From contig NZ_PYMH01000004.1 of assembly GCF_003025555.1 (NCBI RefSeq), positions 292,916 to 356,915 on the forward strand: a stretch of 64,000 bases of DNA, read 5' to 3'. This stretch comes from Photobacterium lutimaris. Its GTDB lineage: Bacteria; Pseudomonadota; Gammaproteobacteria; Enterobacterales; Vibrionaceae. Under the pieces are notes generated by a model. It did no database searches, had not been told where the DNA came from, and was given only the letters and a program-made list of their open reading frames with translations. The translations under genes and the position numbers were made by a program. Shown piece after piece: positions 1-10,065 of this stretch; the stretch's first letter is position 1; each line of letters opens with the position of its first letter.

Positions 1-1
1 A

Positions 2-721
2 GATATCTTCTTTGAGCAAGACCCTTATTATCAGGCTCGGCGTAAGCAGGCTCTTTTGGTTGGCGTTGACTGTATCAATCCTTGCGAGCAAGGGTTTTGC
101 CACATGGTCAATGCGGGGCCAAGTGTAAGGGATGAGACTGCAGACTTACTGCTTCACCCGGTGGATTCACAGCGTTGGTTGCTGGTGGTTTTGTCTGCCT
201 TGGGGGAAACGGCATTGCAAGGCATGGAATTAGTTTCTGCATCGCCAAATGATATCAGCTTGAGGTGGGAAAATATCAGCCATTGTGAGCAGTCCTTTTC
301 TGATTACACGTATATTCTCGATGGAATCAGTAAACTGAATCAAGACCTTGTACCCGAGTCGTTGTGGGAACAGTTGGGAGTGCAATGTCTCGGTTGTTCA
401 GGGTGCACAACACTGTGCCCGACCTGCTCTTGTTTCGCTACCCGCCCGGAGGAAAAGACCTCCTCGTCTGAGGCATCGGTGACTCAAGTTCGTTTTTGGG
501 ATTCTTGCTTGTACGAGAGCTTCCAGCGTGAGGCAAGTTTTCATAACCCGACGGCAGAAGCAGGCTTGCGGGTGAAGCGCTTTTGGTACCATAAGTTTAG
601 CGATGACTTTATACCTGAATTCGGCCGTTATGGGTGTGTCGGGTGTGGTCGATGTGAGTTGACTTGCCCCGGTGTGGTAGGGGTTCATGCCGTGATGAAA
701 AGGATTGTTGACGATGCTTAG
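2..721 (+). CDS. 4Fe-4S electron-transfer subunit, HydB/AsrA-like (5' end outside window)
   Basis: The frame is open from the first bases of the window, so the N-terminus lies upstream; the TTG at 56 is internal. The C-terminal half carries two ferredoxin-type clusters: Cys-rich CLGCSGCTTLCPTC and, near the end, CVGCGRCELTCP, separated by an RFWDSC motif. This arrangement is typical of the beta subunit of cytosolic NiFe (sulf)hydrogenases and of anaerobic sulfite reductase subunit A. Its stop overlaps the start of the flavin subunit that follows, so the two probably form one complex relaying electrons between NAD(P)H and a catalytic subunit encoded upstream. Hydrogenase versus sulfite reductase cannot be decided from this fragment. 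Confidence 0.8.
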   Translation, partial: DIFFEQDPYYQARRKQALLVGVDCINPCEQGFCHMVNAGPSVRDETADLLLHPVDSQRWLLVVLSALGETALQGMELVSASPNDISLRWENISHCEQSFSDYTYILDGISKLNQDLVPESLWEQLGVQCLGCSGCTTLCPTCSCFATRPEEKTSSSEASVTQVRFWDSCLYESFQREASFHNPTAEAGLRVKRFWYHKFSDDFIPEFGRYGCVGCGRCELTCPGVVGVHAVMKRIVDDA

Positions 722-1547
722 CCTGACGCCTAACCCAATCAAAGTTTTGGACTTTTATGATGATGGTGAAAACACACGTCATTATCAGTTTTGTATTCAG
801 AATCCTGAGCAGCACTTGGCCCCATGGCTGAAAGCTGAAAGTGGGCAATTTTTCATGCTTTGCTTGCCTGGTGTCGGTGAGGCGCCGTTTACCTTTACAG
901 CCCTGCCGGATGAACGAGGCTTATTCAAGGCCCTGGTTCGCAAAACCGGGAGCGTGACAGAAGCTTTGTTCAGGTGTGGCGTCGGGGATGTGATCGGTGC
1001 CAGAGGCCCGTTTGGTCGAGGTTGGCCAATGGATAGTTTGACACAGAAACGTATTCTTGTGGTCGGTGGTGGCTGTGGGATCGCCCCTCTTGCGAGTGTG
1101 ATTGAACAGATGTTGGATAGTCAGGACTTTATCCAGATGGAAGTTGTTTACGCGGCACGTAATAGGGCTTCGCTAATGCTGAATCCAGAGCGTGAGCGTT
1201 GGCAGCACAGTGTCCCAATGTTTAACGTGGTCGAAGATGTGACAGGGTTGAGCGAAAGTGAATACTATCAGGGTACCGCACTGGGGATTTTACCAAAGGT
1301 GTTACACACATTTGGTGAGCAGCCGGATAGGGTGTTGCTTGCCGGCCCAGAAACAATGCAAACGGTGGCCGCGGAATACCTTGTTGCATACGGTATTGAT
1401 CCTAAATCGATATTTTTGTCGATCGAGCGCCGTATGCATTGTGCCGTTGGTCTGTGTGGCCATTGCTACCTCAACGAAAAGTATGTTTGTAGCCATGGCC
1501 CAACCTTCTCTTGGGCAGAACTCCTGCGCTATGATATTGCCTGTTAA
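714..1547 (+). CDS. FAD/NAD(P)-binding subunit, hydrogenase gamma / AsrB-like
   Basis: A ferredoxin-NADP reductase-type protein of 277 residues. It has an N-terminal flavin-binding barrel, a nucleotide-binding RILVVGGGCGIAPL segment near the middle, and a C-terminal cysteine cluster (C-x4-C-x2-C-x7-C in CAVGLCGHCYLNEKYVC) that binds a 2Fe-2S centre in this family. I chose the ATG at 714, which overlaps the preceding gene's stop by 8 bases, over a TTG at 705. Together with the upstream ferredoxin subunit it should form the diaphorase module of a soluble hydrogenase or anaerobic sulfite reductase. Its 3' end overlaps the convergent PEP synthase gene by four bases, leaving no room for a terminator. 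Confidence 0.8.
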   Translation: MLSLTPNPIKVLDFYDDGENTRHYQFCIQNPEQHLAPWLKAESGQFFMLCLPGVGEAPFTFTALPDERGLFKALVRKTGSVTEALFRCGVGDVIGARGPFGRGWPMDSLTQKRILVVGGGCGIAPLASVIEQMLDSQDFIQMEVVYAARNRASLMLNPERERWQHSVPMFNVVEDVTGLSESEYYQGTALGILPKVLHTFGEQPDRVLLAGPETMQTVAAEYLVAYGIDPKSIFLSIERRMHCAVGLCGHCYLNEKYVCSHGPTFSWAELLRYDIAC

Positions 1548-3952
1548 TCCTCAGAATGAATTGATTGCTCTGCTTGGGCAATGACCTGGCAGCCCTTGGC
1601 AAATGAGTCTGGGTTGAGGGAGATCGAGTCAATACCGCAGTTTACCAAAAATTCGGCAAACTCCGGGTGATCGGAAGGCGCTTGGCCGCAGATCCCGACT
1701 TTACACCCCATGCTGTGGGCAACGGTGATCACATGTTCTATCATGCGCTTGACGGCGTCATCTCTGGCATCAAACATGGGTTTTAGCTCTGCGGAGTCGC
1801 GGTCTATGCCCAGAACAAGTTGGGTTAAGTCATTACTGCCGATGGAAAAGCCATCAAAGCGTTCAGCAAAGCGCTCTGCCAGGATCACATTCGAAGGGAT
1901 TTCACACATAACATAAACTTGCAGGCCGTTTTTCCCCCGTTGAAGCCCTGTTTGGGCCATAATCTCTAGCACTTTATCTGCCTCATCGACCGTGCGGCAA
2001 AATGGGATCATGATGATAATATTGTCGAACCCCTTGTCATGCCGTGCAGCAGCAATAGCTTGGCATTCGAGTTGGAACGCTTCGCGATAACTCGGGTGGT
2101 AATAACGTGATGCCCCCCGCAGCCCGAGCATGGGGTTCTCTTCGTGAAGCTCAAAAAACGTTCCGCCAAGAAGCCCGCGGTATTCATTGGACTTAAAATC
2201 GGACATCCTGACAATGACGGGGTTGGGGTATTGGCTAGCCGCAATTTTACTGATGCCAAGCGCTAAGGTGTCGACAAAAAAATCAGGTGGGTTCGTAAAG
2301 CTGCTGTATCGTTGCTCAATGGCTTTTCTGACATTGGGATCTGTCACTTTATCTGGGTGAAGCAACGCCATTGGGTGAACCCCTATCTGGCTTGAAATAA
2401 TAAATTCAATACGTGTCAAACCGATGCCGGAACAAGGTAATTGCCACCAATGAAAGATACCGTCGGGCATTGCAGCATTGATCATCACTTGAGTGCGGGT
2501 AGAAGGGAGAGATTTTATGTCAATGCGTTGAGTCGTAAAGTTTACGATACCGTCATAGACTTGTCCGATCGTTCCGCCGGCACAACTTAGAGTGACGGGT
2601 TTGCCGTTAGGCAGTATCTGAGTGGCCACTCCGGTGCCTACAATGGCCGGCACTTTAAGCTCTCGACTGACAATGGCGGCATGACTTGTTGGCCCGCCGG
2701 TATCAGTGATGATCCCTGCGGCTTTCTTCATCAGTGGTACCCAGTCTGGATCAGTACGTTCCGTTACTAAAATCGCGCCTTCTGGAAACTGTTCGATGTC
2801 GTCTGGAGAAAGTACGGTGTAGGTCTTGCCATTGGCAACGGCGCCCCCGACACTGGCACCTTCAAGTAGGATAGGGGCATTAGTGTGATCCAGCTGATAG
2901 TTTACTAAAACATCATGGCTCTTTTGCGCTTCTACTGTTTCTGCTCTTGCTTGAACGATACAAAGTTGTTTCGTTTGACTGTCTTTGGCCCATTCTATAT
3001 CCATGGCTCGGCCATAGTGATTCTCGATGAGCACCGCCCAGCGGCTGAGCTGTAGGATTTCATCATCCGTCAACACTAAATATTGTCGCTCATCAACGCT
3101 TGTTGGTATCGTGATTGTCGGGGAGAGGGAAGGCTCTCCATGAGCAAATACCATTTTCTTTTGTTTATCTCCCCGTACCTTCTCGATAATTGGGCATAAC
3201 CCGGGTTGTTCAAGCAGGGGTTTGTAGACCATAAACTTATCAGGGGTGACGGTCCCTTTAACGATACTTTCACCCAGTCCCCAGCTTCCACTGATCATTA
3301 CCACATCAGGGAAACCGTTCTCGGTATCCAGAGTGAACATGACGCCAGCGCATTCAGATTCAACCATTTGCTGTATACCGATAGAAAGTGCGACTTGCTG
3401 GTGGGGAAAACCTTGTTCTTGGCGGTAGACGATGGCCCGATCAGTATACAGTGAGGCAAAACACTGCTTGCACGCATCAAGAACATGCTGGTCACCCTGG
3501 ATATTGAGGTAGCTTTCTTGTTGACCGGCAAAACTGGCCTCTGGTAGGTCTTCGGCAGTGGCTGAACTGCGCACTGCAACGGCCAGTCCCTCTTGCCCGA
3601 CTTGCAGCCCTAACTGGTGGTAAGCATCAAGAATGTGACGCTCTTGGTCGTCCGTAAACTCACCGTGGTTGATCAGCTCCCGGATCTCTTCTCCAGCCTC
3701 TGTGAGAGTGGCCGTACCATTTTTCATGGCGTCAAGCAGAGTATTGATTGGGTGCTCAAGTTGATTTTGGTGCAGAAAGTCGCGAAATAACTGGGCACTG
3801 GTCGCAAAGCCATTAGGGACTCTGATCCCTGTTTGGTGAAGCTGGTTGTACATTTCCCCTAGGCTGGCATTTTTGCCACCGACTAAGGCGATATCTTGGG
3901 CGCGTAATTGAGAGTACCAATATATCTGTGGCGCAGAAGTCGTCGAGTTCAT
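1544..3952 (-). CDS. ppsA: Phosphoenolpyruvate synthase (pyruvate, water dikinase)
   Basis: About 802 residues, near the usual PpsA length. The N-terminal ATP-binding domain shows VGGKNASLGEM and AVRSSATAEDLPEASFAG; the central swivel domain carries the phospho-histidine motif GGPTSHAAIVS; the C-terminal PEP-binding barrel has SIGSNDLTQLVLGIDRD and the CGQAPSDHPE segment. The expected reaction is pyruvate + ATP + H2O to PEP + AMP + Pi. An ATG at 3952 directly follows a GTG at 3955. It is the last gene of a five-gene operon and starts 12 bases after the carrier-protein gene ends. It may therefore be a dedicated enzyme drawing from the pyruvate/acetyl node of this operon; whether another ppsA exists elsewhere is unknown. 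Confidence 0.9.
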   Translation of the reverse strand: MNSTTSAPQIYWYSQLRAQDIALVGGKNASLGEMYNQLHQTGIRVPNGFATSAQLFRDFLHQNQLEHPINTLLDAMKNGTATLTEAGEEIRELINHGEFTDDQERHILDAYHQLGLQVGQEGLAVAVRSSATAEDLPEASFAGQQESYLNIQGDQHVLDACKQCFASLYTDRAIVYRQEQGFPHQQVALSIGIQQMVESECAGVMFTLDTENGFPDVVMISGSWGLGESIVKGTVTPDKFMVYKPLLEQPGLCPIIEKVRGDKQKKMVFAHGEPSLSPTITIPTSVDERQYLVLTDDEILQLSRWAVLIENHYGRAMDIEWAKDSQTKQLCIVQARAETVEAQKSHDVLVNYQLDHTNAPILLEGASVGGAVANGKTYTVLSPDDIEQFPEGAILVTERTDPDWVPLMKKAAGIITDTGGPTSHAAIVSRELKVPAIVGTGVATQILPNGKPVTLSCAGGTIGQVYDGIVNFTTQRIDIKSLPSTRTQVMINAAMPDGIFHWWQLPCSGIGLTRIEFIISSQIGVHPMALLHPDKVTDPNVRKAIEQRYSSFTNPPDFFVDTLALGISKIAASQYPNPVIVRMSDFKSNEYRGLLGGTFFELHEENPMLGLRGASRYYHPSYREAFQLECQAIAAARHDKGFDNIIIMIPFCRTVDEADKVLEIMAQTGLQRGKNGLQVYVMCEIPSNVILAERFAERFDGFSIGSNDLTQLVLGIDRDSAELKPMFDARDDAVKRMIEHVITVAHSMGCKVGICGQAPSDHPEFAEFLVNCGIDSISLNPDSFAKGCQVIAQAEQSIHSED

Positions 3953-3964
3953 CACAGTATCCAG

Positions 3965-4210
3965 TTATTGGTTATGGGCTTGAAGGTAGCTTAATAGCTG
4001 GTTGTAGCTTCTTACTTTAGGGTAATCACTTTCAGGAATACTGATACCTGATTGCTGCTTGATTTCGGTTAGGAGGTTGAGAAAATCCATTGAGTCTAAG
4101 TCGCACTCATCCCGTAGATCTTCCTCCGGGTCGATCTCGGTGACATCAATTTCAGGTGCTATGCGTTTAAGCGCGCTAGCGATGTAATTTGCCGTATCCT
4201 TCACCGTCAT
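3965..4210 (-). CDS. Free-standing acyl carrier protein
   Basis: An 81-residue acidic protein with the phosphopantetheine attachment motif DLDSMDF (Ser about 40), preceded by acidic helix residues as in ACPs and the carrier domains of modular synthases. Its ATG overlaps the stop of the E2 gene by four bases (ATGA), so it is translationally coupled to the 2-oxoacid dehydrogenase genes rather than to fatty-acid synthesis genes. This suggests that the acyl group formed by E1/E2, or activated by the synthetase at the head of the operon, is loaded onto this carrier. No dedicated phosphopantetheinyl transferase is visible. The family call is secure; the role is inferred. Confidence 0.85.
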   Translation of the reverse strand: MTVKDTANYIASALKRIAPEIDVTEIDPEEDLRDECDLDSMDFLNLLTEIKQQSGISIPESDYPKVRSYNQLLSYLQAHNQ

Positions 4211-5460
4211 AAAAGATCCTCTGGGTGTTGAAGCTGTTTAGCTATCGCGTTGAGGAACCGGGAGCCTACGAGTCCGTCGCTAACGCGGTGATCCGCGGAA
4301 AGGGTAACGGTCATTAGATCGCCGATTGCTATATTTCCGCTATCCACGATGGGGGCTTGGCGTAATCGGCCTAGACCAACAATGGCGACTTGTGGCGGAT
4401 AGATAACACCGGTAATAGCGTCAGCGCCTCTATCTCCGATGCTTGTTACTGTCACGGTGGCACTTCCCAGCTCTGAACTTCTGAGGCGGCCTCGCCGCCC
4501 CCTTTCGGTCTGATCCCGCAGAGAGACCATTATTTGATCCAAGTTCAGTTGATCCGCATTAAGGATCGCCGGTACAACGAGCCCTTCATCACGAAGACTA
4601 ATGGTGTTTCCGATATGGATGGCTTGGGATGGCGTGAAGTTGCCATTTTGGTAAAAGCCATTTAGGGCCGGATAGCGCGGTAACTGCCGGGCGATGGCTG
4701 TAAGAATGACGGCTGTGATAAGTAAGCGCTGTTCTGGTTCACGTTGTTGATTCTGCCGTATAAGCCATTGTTGTGTCTTGCTTAGATTAATCTCAAGCGA
4801 GAGATAGTAATGAGGGATTTGTTGTTTAGATAGGGACATCGCATCGCTGATCGCCTGCCGCATGGTTGATTTTCTATTATCTACATCTCGGCTCGCTTGC
4901 GCTTCCGGCACAGCAGGTAAGTCGCGAAGAAGAATTGCCCCGCTTGGACCACTTCCTAGTAAACCGGATAGTGTTATCCCCCTTTGATTAGCCTGTTGGC
5001 GAGCCGCTGGAGAGGCCATTGGCCGTGTAGAGCCCAGAGACTCATGGCGCCCAGTATGGGGGGGGAGGTAAGGCCGATGAGCAATAGGAGCCGACTGGGC
5101 AGTCATGTCATGACTTTCATGTTCGGGTGAGGTGTGGGTACTTGAGGTTATCGGATGCGATACATGAGTTGTCTTGCTTGATGGTGATTGGCTGGTTGTC
5201 TCAGCCATTCTTGCCATCACACTGCCAACAGGGAGCTTGATAGTCGGCATGACGAGTAGTTCGGTAATGATGCCGTCGTGGTAGGCCTCCATATCGATAG
5301 CGCCTTTGTTTGTTTCAATAACGGCGATAATGTCGCCTTTCTTTACCTGATCCCCTGGCCTTACTTGCCAATCAATTAAGGTGCCATCGCGCATGTCGGC
5401 ACCTAAAGCGGGCATTGTGATGTCAACCAGGGGATAGGAGGGGGAGCTATTGTTCATCAT
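4207..5460 (-). CDS. Dihydrolipoamide acyltransferase (E2) of a 2-oxoacid dehydrogenase complex
   Basis: A 417-residue E2 with the standard order: one lipoyl domain at the N-terminus (lipoyl-lysine in [10 protein letters not shown], about residue 52), a flexible Ser/Thr/His-rich linker (about 90-145), a peripheral subunit-binding domain ([13 protein letters not shown], about 149-182), and a catalytic domain ending with the active-site motif SADHRVSDG (His about 391, Asp about 395). The gene begins with tandem ATG codons after AGGGAAG, 14 bases inside the end of the E1 gene, and its stop overlaps the carrier-protein start. The operon has no E3, so a shared dihydrolipoamide dehydrogenase is presumably used. 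The acyl acceptor could be CoA or the neighbouring carrier protein. Confidence 0.88.
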   Translation of the reverse strand: MMNNSSPSYPLVDITMPALGADMRDGTLIDWQVRPGDQVKKGDIIAVIETNKGAIDMEAYHDGIITELLVMPTIKLPVGSVMARMAETTSQSPSSKTTHVSHPITSSTHTSPEHESHDMTAQSAPIAHRPYLPPHTGRHESLGSTRPMASPAARQQANQRGITLSGLLGSGPSGAILLRDLPAVPEAQASRDVDNRKSTMRQAISDAMSLSKQQIPHYYLSLEINLSKTQQWLIRQNQQREPEQRLLITAVILTAIARQLPRYPALNGFYQNGNFTPSQAIHIGNTISLRDEGLVVPAILNADQLNLDQIMVSLRDQTERGRRGRLRSSELGSATVTVTSIGDRGADAITGVIYPPQVAIVGLGRLRQAPIVDSGNIAIGDLMTVTLSADHRVSDGLVGSRFLNAIAKQLQHPEDLL

Positions 5461-7474
5461 GATGCTTCCCTGTTGTATCCTCCCACTGCGGGGCTGCTAG
5501 CGCCGTTTTTGCCGCGACAACAATCTGCTGAGGCTGTGGAAGTGCAGCTTGTTCTAAATGTTGGGGGTAGGGAATCGGTACCTCTTGCGTGCAAACCCGA
5601 CCTACCGGGGCATCCAGGTACCAGAACGCTTGCTCCATAATGATGGCACTGATTTCACCAGCAAGGCTACCGGTATACCAAGCTTCATCGATGATCACGG
5701 CACGGTGTGTCTTGCTAATGCTGGCGACGATGGTTTGGCTATCGATAGGGCGTAAAGAACGTAAATCAATGACTTCAGCATCGATCCCCTCTTTGCTTAG
5801 TATGTCTGCAGCCTGTAGCACTTTGAGTAGGCTCCCTCCATAGGTGATAAGGGTGATGTCTGAGCCTTCTCGCCTAACCAGTGCTTTATCCATTGGCCCG
5901 TCAGGTTGCTCACTGATCGTGCCACTTTCATTGAGAAGCATGACATGTTCGAAAATGATAACGGGATCGGGATCCGATAAGGCCAACCCCAGCATATGTC
6001 TTGCATCATTGTGTGTAGCCGGACTAAGAACTTTCAATCCTGGTACATGGGCGTAAAAATTCTCCCAGCTATGGGAGTGTTGTGCCGCGAGTTGTTTCCC
6101 CGCACCACAAGCCATGCGTATCACCAAAGGGACATTAAATTGCCCTCCTGACATGTGAAGGAGGGTGGCAGCACTGTTGATGATTTGATCCATTGCCAGT
6201 AGGCTGAAATTTACGGTCATGACTTCGACAATGGGTTTCATTCCTCCGAGAGCCGCGCCGATACCAACCCCGACAAAGCCAGATTCACACAAGGGAGTAT
6301 CAATCACTCGATCAGGGCCGAAGGCATCGAACAGCCCTTTGCTAACGGCGTAGCACCCTCCGTACCGACCGACGTCCTCTCCCATGAGGAAAATTCGCGG
6401 ATCACTGTTAAGGGCATCACTTAGGCCGTTTCGTAATGCTTCGCGGTAGGTGAGTTCACTTCTTTGCTGTGTATTGATCACGGGGGCTGATGTATGGCTG
6501 GTATTGCTGTAGACAAATTGGGTGAGGCCCTCCACGGGCTCCAACTCTCCAGCCTCGGCGAATCTAATAGCGGCCTCAATCTCTTGAGCGATCTCGGCTT
6601 CGATAGCGATGAGTTCACTGTCCTGAAAATGATTATTTTTCTGTAACCATTCTATTAATTTCTTCACCGGTCCTTTTTGTTCCCAAAGTGCTATTTCAGC
6701 GTTGTCCCTGTAGAGCTGTGTATCAAAGCTGGAATGTCCGCGAAAACGGTAGGTCTGGCATTCAATGAAATAAGGCCCCTTGCCCTGCCGGATATAATCC
6801 AGTGCGTTTATGGTGGCCGCTTCGGTATCGACGACATTCATGCCATCGACCTGAACGGCGTTGATGCCATAGCTCTGGGCCTTTCGGGCGATATTGGTTT
6901 CCGATTCTGAAAAGGTAAGAGCGGTACCCATTGCATAGCGGTTGTTTTCACAGATAAAGAGCACGGGAAGCTGCCACAGAGCGGCCAAATTCAGGCTTTC
7001 ATGAAACTCCCCTTCGGCGACAGCCCCCTCACCGAAGAAGCACACGGCAATTGAATCGCGTTGCATCTTCTTGTTGGCCATAGCCAGCCCCGTTGCCAGT
7101 GGGAGCCCACCGCCAACAATCGCGTTACCACCGAAAAAGTGACATTGTTTATCAAACAAATGCATTGAGCCGCCCCGGCCGCGGCTACAGCCATTAGCGC
7201 GGCCATACATCTCTGCCAATATGCTCCCCATACTCATTCCCCGTGCTAGGGCATGGCCGTGTTCGCGGTAAGTGGCAATGATTTGATCTTCAGGGCTGAG
7301 GGCTGACATTACGCCAACGGCTATCGCCTCTTCCCCAATGTAGAGGTGAAGAAAGCCCCGTATTTTTTCCAGGGCGTATAATTCGGCACATTTTTCTTCA
7401 AAACGCCGTATTCGAAGCATTTGGCGTAATTGCTCGATAAGGTGTTGGCGGTTGACATGGAGTCTGTTTGTCAT
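5447..7474 (-). CDS. Fused E1 alpha-beta 2-oxoacid dehydrogenase (thiamine diphosphate-dependent)
   Basis: One 675-residue chain joins what are usually two E1 subunits. Residues 1 to about 330 are alpha-like, with the ThDP motif starting [10 protein letters not shown] (148) and ending at NN (177-178) and a GRGGSMH segment. Residues about 338-675 are beta-like, with [27 protein letters not shown] and [10 protein letters not shown]. Pyruvate, acetoin or a branched-chain oxoacid are all possible substrates for this subfamily; the PEP synthase and acyl-CoA synthetase in the operon favour pyruvate/acetyl chemistry. The start overlaps the synthetase stop by four bases. Alpha-beta fusions occur in some complexes, but are unlike the alpha2beta2 or homodimeric pyruvate dehydrogenases that are more common. 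Confidence 0.87.
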   Translation of the reverse strand: MTNRLHVNRQHLIEQLRQMLRIRRFEEKCAELYALEKIRGFLHLYIGEEAIAVGVMSALSPEDQIIATYREHGHALARGMSMGSILAEMYGRANGCSRGRGGSMHLFDKQCHFFGGNAIVGGGLPLATGLAMANKKMQRDSIAVCFFGEGAVAEGEFHESLNLAALWQLPVLFICENNRYAMGTALTFSESETNIARKAQSYGINAVQVDGMNVVDTEAATINALDYIRQGKGPYFIECQTYRFRGHSSFDTQLYRDNAEIALWEQKGPVKKLIEWLQKNNHFQDSELIAIEAEIAQEIEAAIRFAEAGELEPVEGLTQFVYSNTSHTSAPVINTQQRSELTYREALRNGLSDALNSDPRIFLMGEDVGRYGGCYAVSKGLFDAFGPDRVIDTPLCESGFVGVGIGAALGGMKPIVEVMTVNFSLLAMDQIINSAATLLHMSGGQFNVPLVIRMACGAGKQLAAQHSHSWENFYAHVPGLKVLSPATHNDARHMLGLALSDPDPVIIFEHVMLLNESGTISEQPDGPMDKALVRREGSDITLITYGGSLLKVLQAADILSKEGIDAEVIDLRSLRPIDSQTIVASISKTHRAVIIDEAWYTGSLAGEISAIIMEQAFWYLDAPVGRVCTQEVPIPYPQHLEQAALPQPQQIVVAAKTALAAPQWEDTTGKHHDEQ

Positions 7475-9216
7475 TGCTCGTCGCTCTCCAACGTTGAGGT
7501 GTCTCCTTCAGGTAGCCCAAGCTCCCTCGCTTTTAGCAGCCGGCGCATGATTTTGCCGCTGCGGGTTTTTGGTAGATTTTTGCGAAAAGCGATTTCTTTG
7601 GGTGCTACGGCAGCCCCAAGCTTTTTCCGTGCAAGGCCTAACAATGCTTGCTGAAGCTCATCATCAGCACTGATGCCGGGCTTGAGGGCGACAAAGGCTT
7701 TCACTAATTGGCCTGCAACAGGGTCCGGTACGCCGATAACCCCAGCCTCTGCAACGGCAGGGTGTTCCATCAAAACGCTTTCTACTTCAAAGGGACCGAT
7801 AAGGTGGCCAGATGACTTAATGAGATCGTCTTTACGCCCGACAAACCAGAAATAGCCATCTTCGTCTCTCATTGCTAGATCACCACTTAAGTACCATCCA
7901 TTGGTGAAACATCTTTCGTATTTCTGTTGTTGATTGAGGTAGCCTCTGAACATGGATGGCCAGCCGGACTTTATTGCTAGCTCGCCAATGATCATCGGTG
8001 CCTGTTCTTCAATTGGCTGATTACTGTCATCGGTATTGATGATGGTAGCCTCAATGCCAGGGAGAGGCTGCCCCATTGAGCCGGGTTTAATGGGTTCACT
8101 CGGATAGTTGGCAATCATGATCCCCCCCGTTTCGGTCTGCCACCAGTTATCGTGGAATGGTATACCTAGGATCCGGTTGCTCCATTCCACGGCCTCGGGG
8201 TTGAGGGGCTCACCAACGCTGGACATAAAGCGTAATGCTGATAAGTCGAACTGGGCGGGGAGTGCATCACCGGCTTTCATTAGCATACGAATCGCGGTGG
8301 GGGCGGTATACCAAACAGTAATGTGTTGGTCTTGCAAAAGGGTGTACCAACGTTCTGCATCAAATTCGGCTTCGTCAACGATCATCGTGACCCCGAGGCA
8401 TAAAGGCGCAATAATGCCGTAGGTCGTACCTGTTACCCAGCCGGGGTCGGCGGTGCACCAATAGGTATCGGTAGGCTTGAGGTCGAGGGCATAGTAGGCT
8501 GATATCATGTGGTGTTCAACAGCTTGGTGAACGTGGATAACGCCTTTGGGTTTACCCGTTGTACCACTGGTAAAATGCAGTAATGCAATATCTTCAGGTT
8601 GAGTTTTAGCCGTCGTGCTTTGCTGAGTGGCGTTAGCGAGGAGTGAATGAAAGTCAAAGCAATCAGGCTCGTTGTCTGGATTGCCGTCAATAAGCAATAT
8701 TGCTTTTAAGTGGGGAAGCTCCCGCCACCAGCTTTTGAGTTTTTTACGATATAGAGCCAAGGTGGTGACCACGACATTAGCGTCGCCAATCTCCATTCTT
8801 GAACGAATGGGATCGGGGCCAAAAGCTGAAAAAAGGGGGGTAAAAACACAACCCGCTTTTAGTGTTCCCAGCGCGGTGATATATAACTCTGGCCTGCGTC
8901 CGATAAGGCTATAGATACGGCTGCCGGATGCTAATCCAAGATGATGTATCAGGTCGGCAAAAGCACTGGATTGCTTGCTAAGTTGATGATAGCTAAACTC
9001 AACGATCTGATCTTTTTTACTTATCCAGCGAATAGCGACCTTGTCCTCGAAAGGTGTTCCGAGGTGCCGGTCAATGGCCTCGTAACCAATGTTTATCCCG
9101 CCAGATGATAGCCTCTTAGGTTGAGTGCAAAGAGGGGGGATCTGGTTTTGTGCGTGTTTATAGTCTGTAAGGTTGGCATTGTCAGCCAACACCTTATTGA
9201 AAATTGGCTTTACCAT
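7471..9216 (-). CDS. Acetyl/acyl-CoA synthetase (AMP-forming)
   Basis: A 581-residue ANL-superfamily ligase. Motifs: the P-loop [10 protein letters not shown] at about 216-225, the [10 protein letters not shown] substrate/adenylate motif, [20 protein letters not shown] of the hinge, and the catalytic lysine motif [10 protein letters not shown] near the C-terminus. The WWQTETG signature is typical of short-chain (acetate/propionate) synthetases; the length fits the AcsA/AcuA type rather than the longer 650-residue enzyme. It is the first gene of the operon that continues with E1, E2, carrier protein and PEP synthase, so it may feed or recover acetyl units there, possibly loading the carrier protein. 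The promoter must lie in the 111 bases before the start. Confidence 0.85.
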   Translation of the reverse strand: MVKPIFNKVLADNANLTDYKHAQNQIPPLCTQPKRLSSGGINIGYEAIDRHLGTPFEDKVAIRWISKKDQIVEFSYHQLSKQSSAFADLIHHLGLASGSRIYSLIGRRPELYITALGTLKAGCVFTPLFSAFGPDPIRSRMEIGDANVVVTTLALYRKKLKSWWRELPHLKAILLIDGNPDNEPDCFDFHSLLANATQQSTTAKTQPEDIALLHFTSGTTGKPKGVIHVHQAVEHHMISAYYALDLKPTDTYWCTADPGWVTGTTYGIIAPLCLGVTMIVDEAEFDAERWYTLLQDQHITVWYTAPTAIRMLMKAGDALPAQFDLSALRFMSSVGEPLNPEAVEWSNRILGIPFHDNWWQTETGGIMIANYPSEPIKPGSMGQPLPGIEATIINTDDSNQPIEEQAPMIIGELAIKSGWPSMFRGYLNQQQKYERCFTNGWYLSGDLAMRDEDGYFWFVGRKDDLIKSSGHLIGPFEVESVLMEHPAVAEAGVIGVPDPVAGQLVKAFVALKPGISADDELQQALLGLARKKLGAAVAPKEIAFRKNLPKTRSGKIMRRLLKARELGLPEGDTSTLESDEQ

Positions 9217-9327
9217 CTTTAATGCTCGAGAAAAGAATCAGGATTATGACAGCGCTTAAAGCGAACTAAATCTCGAACAAAGTGTGGTTTATTTCTTGGT
9301 TTTTGCCATTGCAGTGTTGAGAGAAAG

Positions 9328-10065
9328 TTATAAATAACTATTTATAAACTCAACATCACCTTCGGCAATCATATAGTAGGTGAATGTTTGATCTTGCCAT
9401 GAAGCATGGGTAAGGAGCGGCACCTCACTAATAAGCTTTGCGTTCAGAATCACAGCACGATCTTTACCAAACGTATTGAGTTTAGTGATAAATAACCAAA
9501 TGTATTTGCCTGCCTCGTCCTCCAAGCAAACAATCGATACTTTTTCGTTTTCCCACTCCTGTGTGACGCCGCCCAAGGCGTGCAGACTATTAAGCGCCTT
9601 GGGAGTGGTGTAGTTGGTGGGCCACCCTGCTTTTGCAAACCCCTTGTTTATTGAATCAAGATCTTCCACCAAAATATCCATTTCATAAGGTTGGGTAGCA
9701 AAGGCGATCATATCTTGCTGGAAATGCACAAAATTCGGTTTATCTAGCGGCGAAAGTTTTCCCCACGATAAAACTAGCAGCAATATAGAAGCAGCAAGAG
9801 CCAGTGGTGCTAACCAAGATTTGCGTCTTGATGTCGTGTTTTTAGGCGCGTACTGCTTCTTAAGCTGCGTTTTTAGGTCAATTGGAATTGCAATGTCATT
9901 TAACTGAGCACTGATTGCACTTTCGTTTTCTAAGTGTTTTTTGTACCATGCATTAAGTTCAGGGTCGCTCTCTACTTGGGCCAGAGCTTCCGAGATAGGC
10001 TTGGTTTCTTCATCAACGTCAGGACGATAAAGTCGTAATATCGACTTGATTTTATTGCTGTCCAT
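9328..10065 (-). CDS. Membrane anti-sigma factor-like protein
   Basis: A 245-residue protein with a soluble N-terminal part, one transmembrane helix at about residues 85-103 (SWLAPLALAASILLLVLSW), and a C-terminal extracytoplasmic domain. Topology and position next to an ECF sigma gene are typical of membrane anti-sigma factors; the classical zinc HxxxCxxC motif is not present. Its ATG overlaps the sigma-factor stop (TAATG), so the two are translationally coupled. It presumably holds the sigma factor at the inner membrane until an envelope signal is sensed. The C-terminal domain gives no recognisable ligand. Confidence 0.75.
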   Translation of the reverse strand: MDSNKIKSILRLYRPDVDEETKPISEALAQVESDPELNAWYKKHLENESAISAQLNDIAIPIDLKTQLKKQYAPKNTTSRRKSWLAPLALAASILLLVLSWGKLSPLDKPNFVHFQQDMIAFATQPYEMDILVEDLDSINKGFAKAGWPTNYTTPKALNSLHALGGVTQEWENEKVSIVCLEDEAGKYIWLFITKLNTFGKDRAVILNAKLISEVPLLTHASWQDQTFTYYMIAEGDVEFINSYL

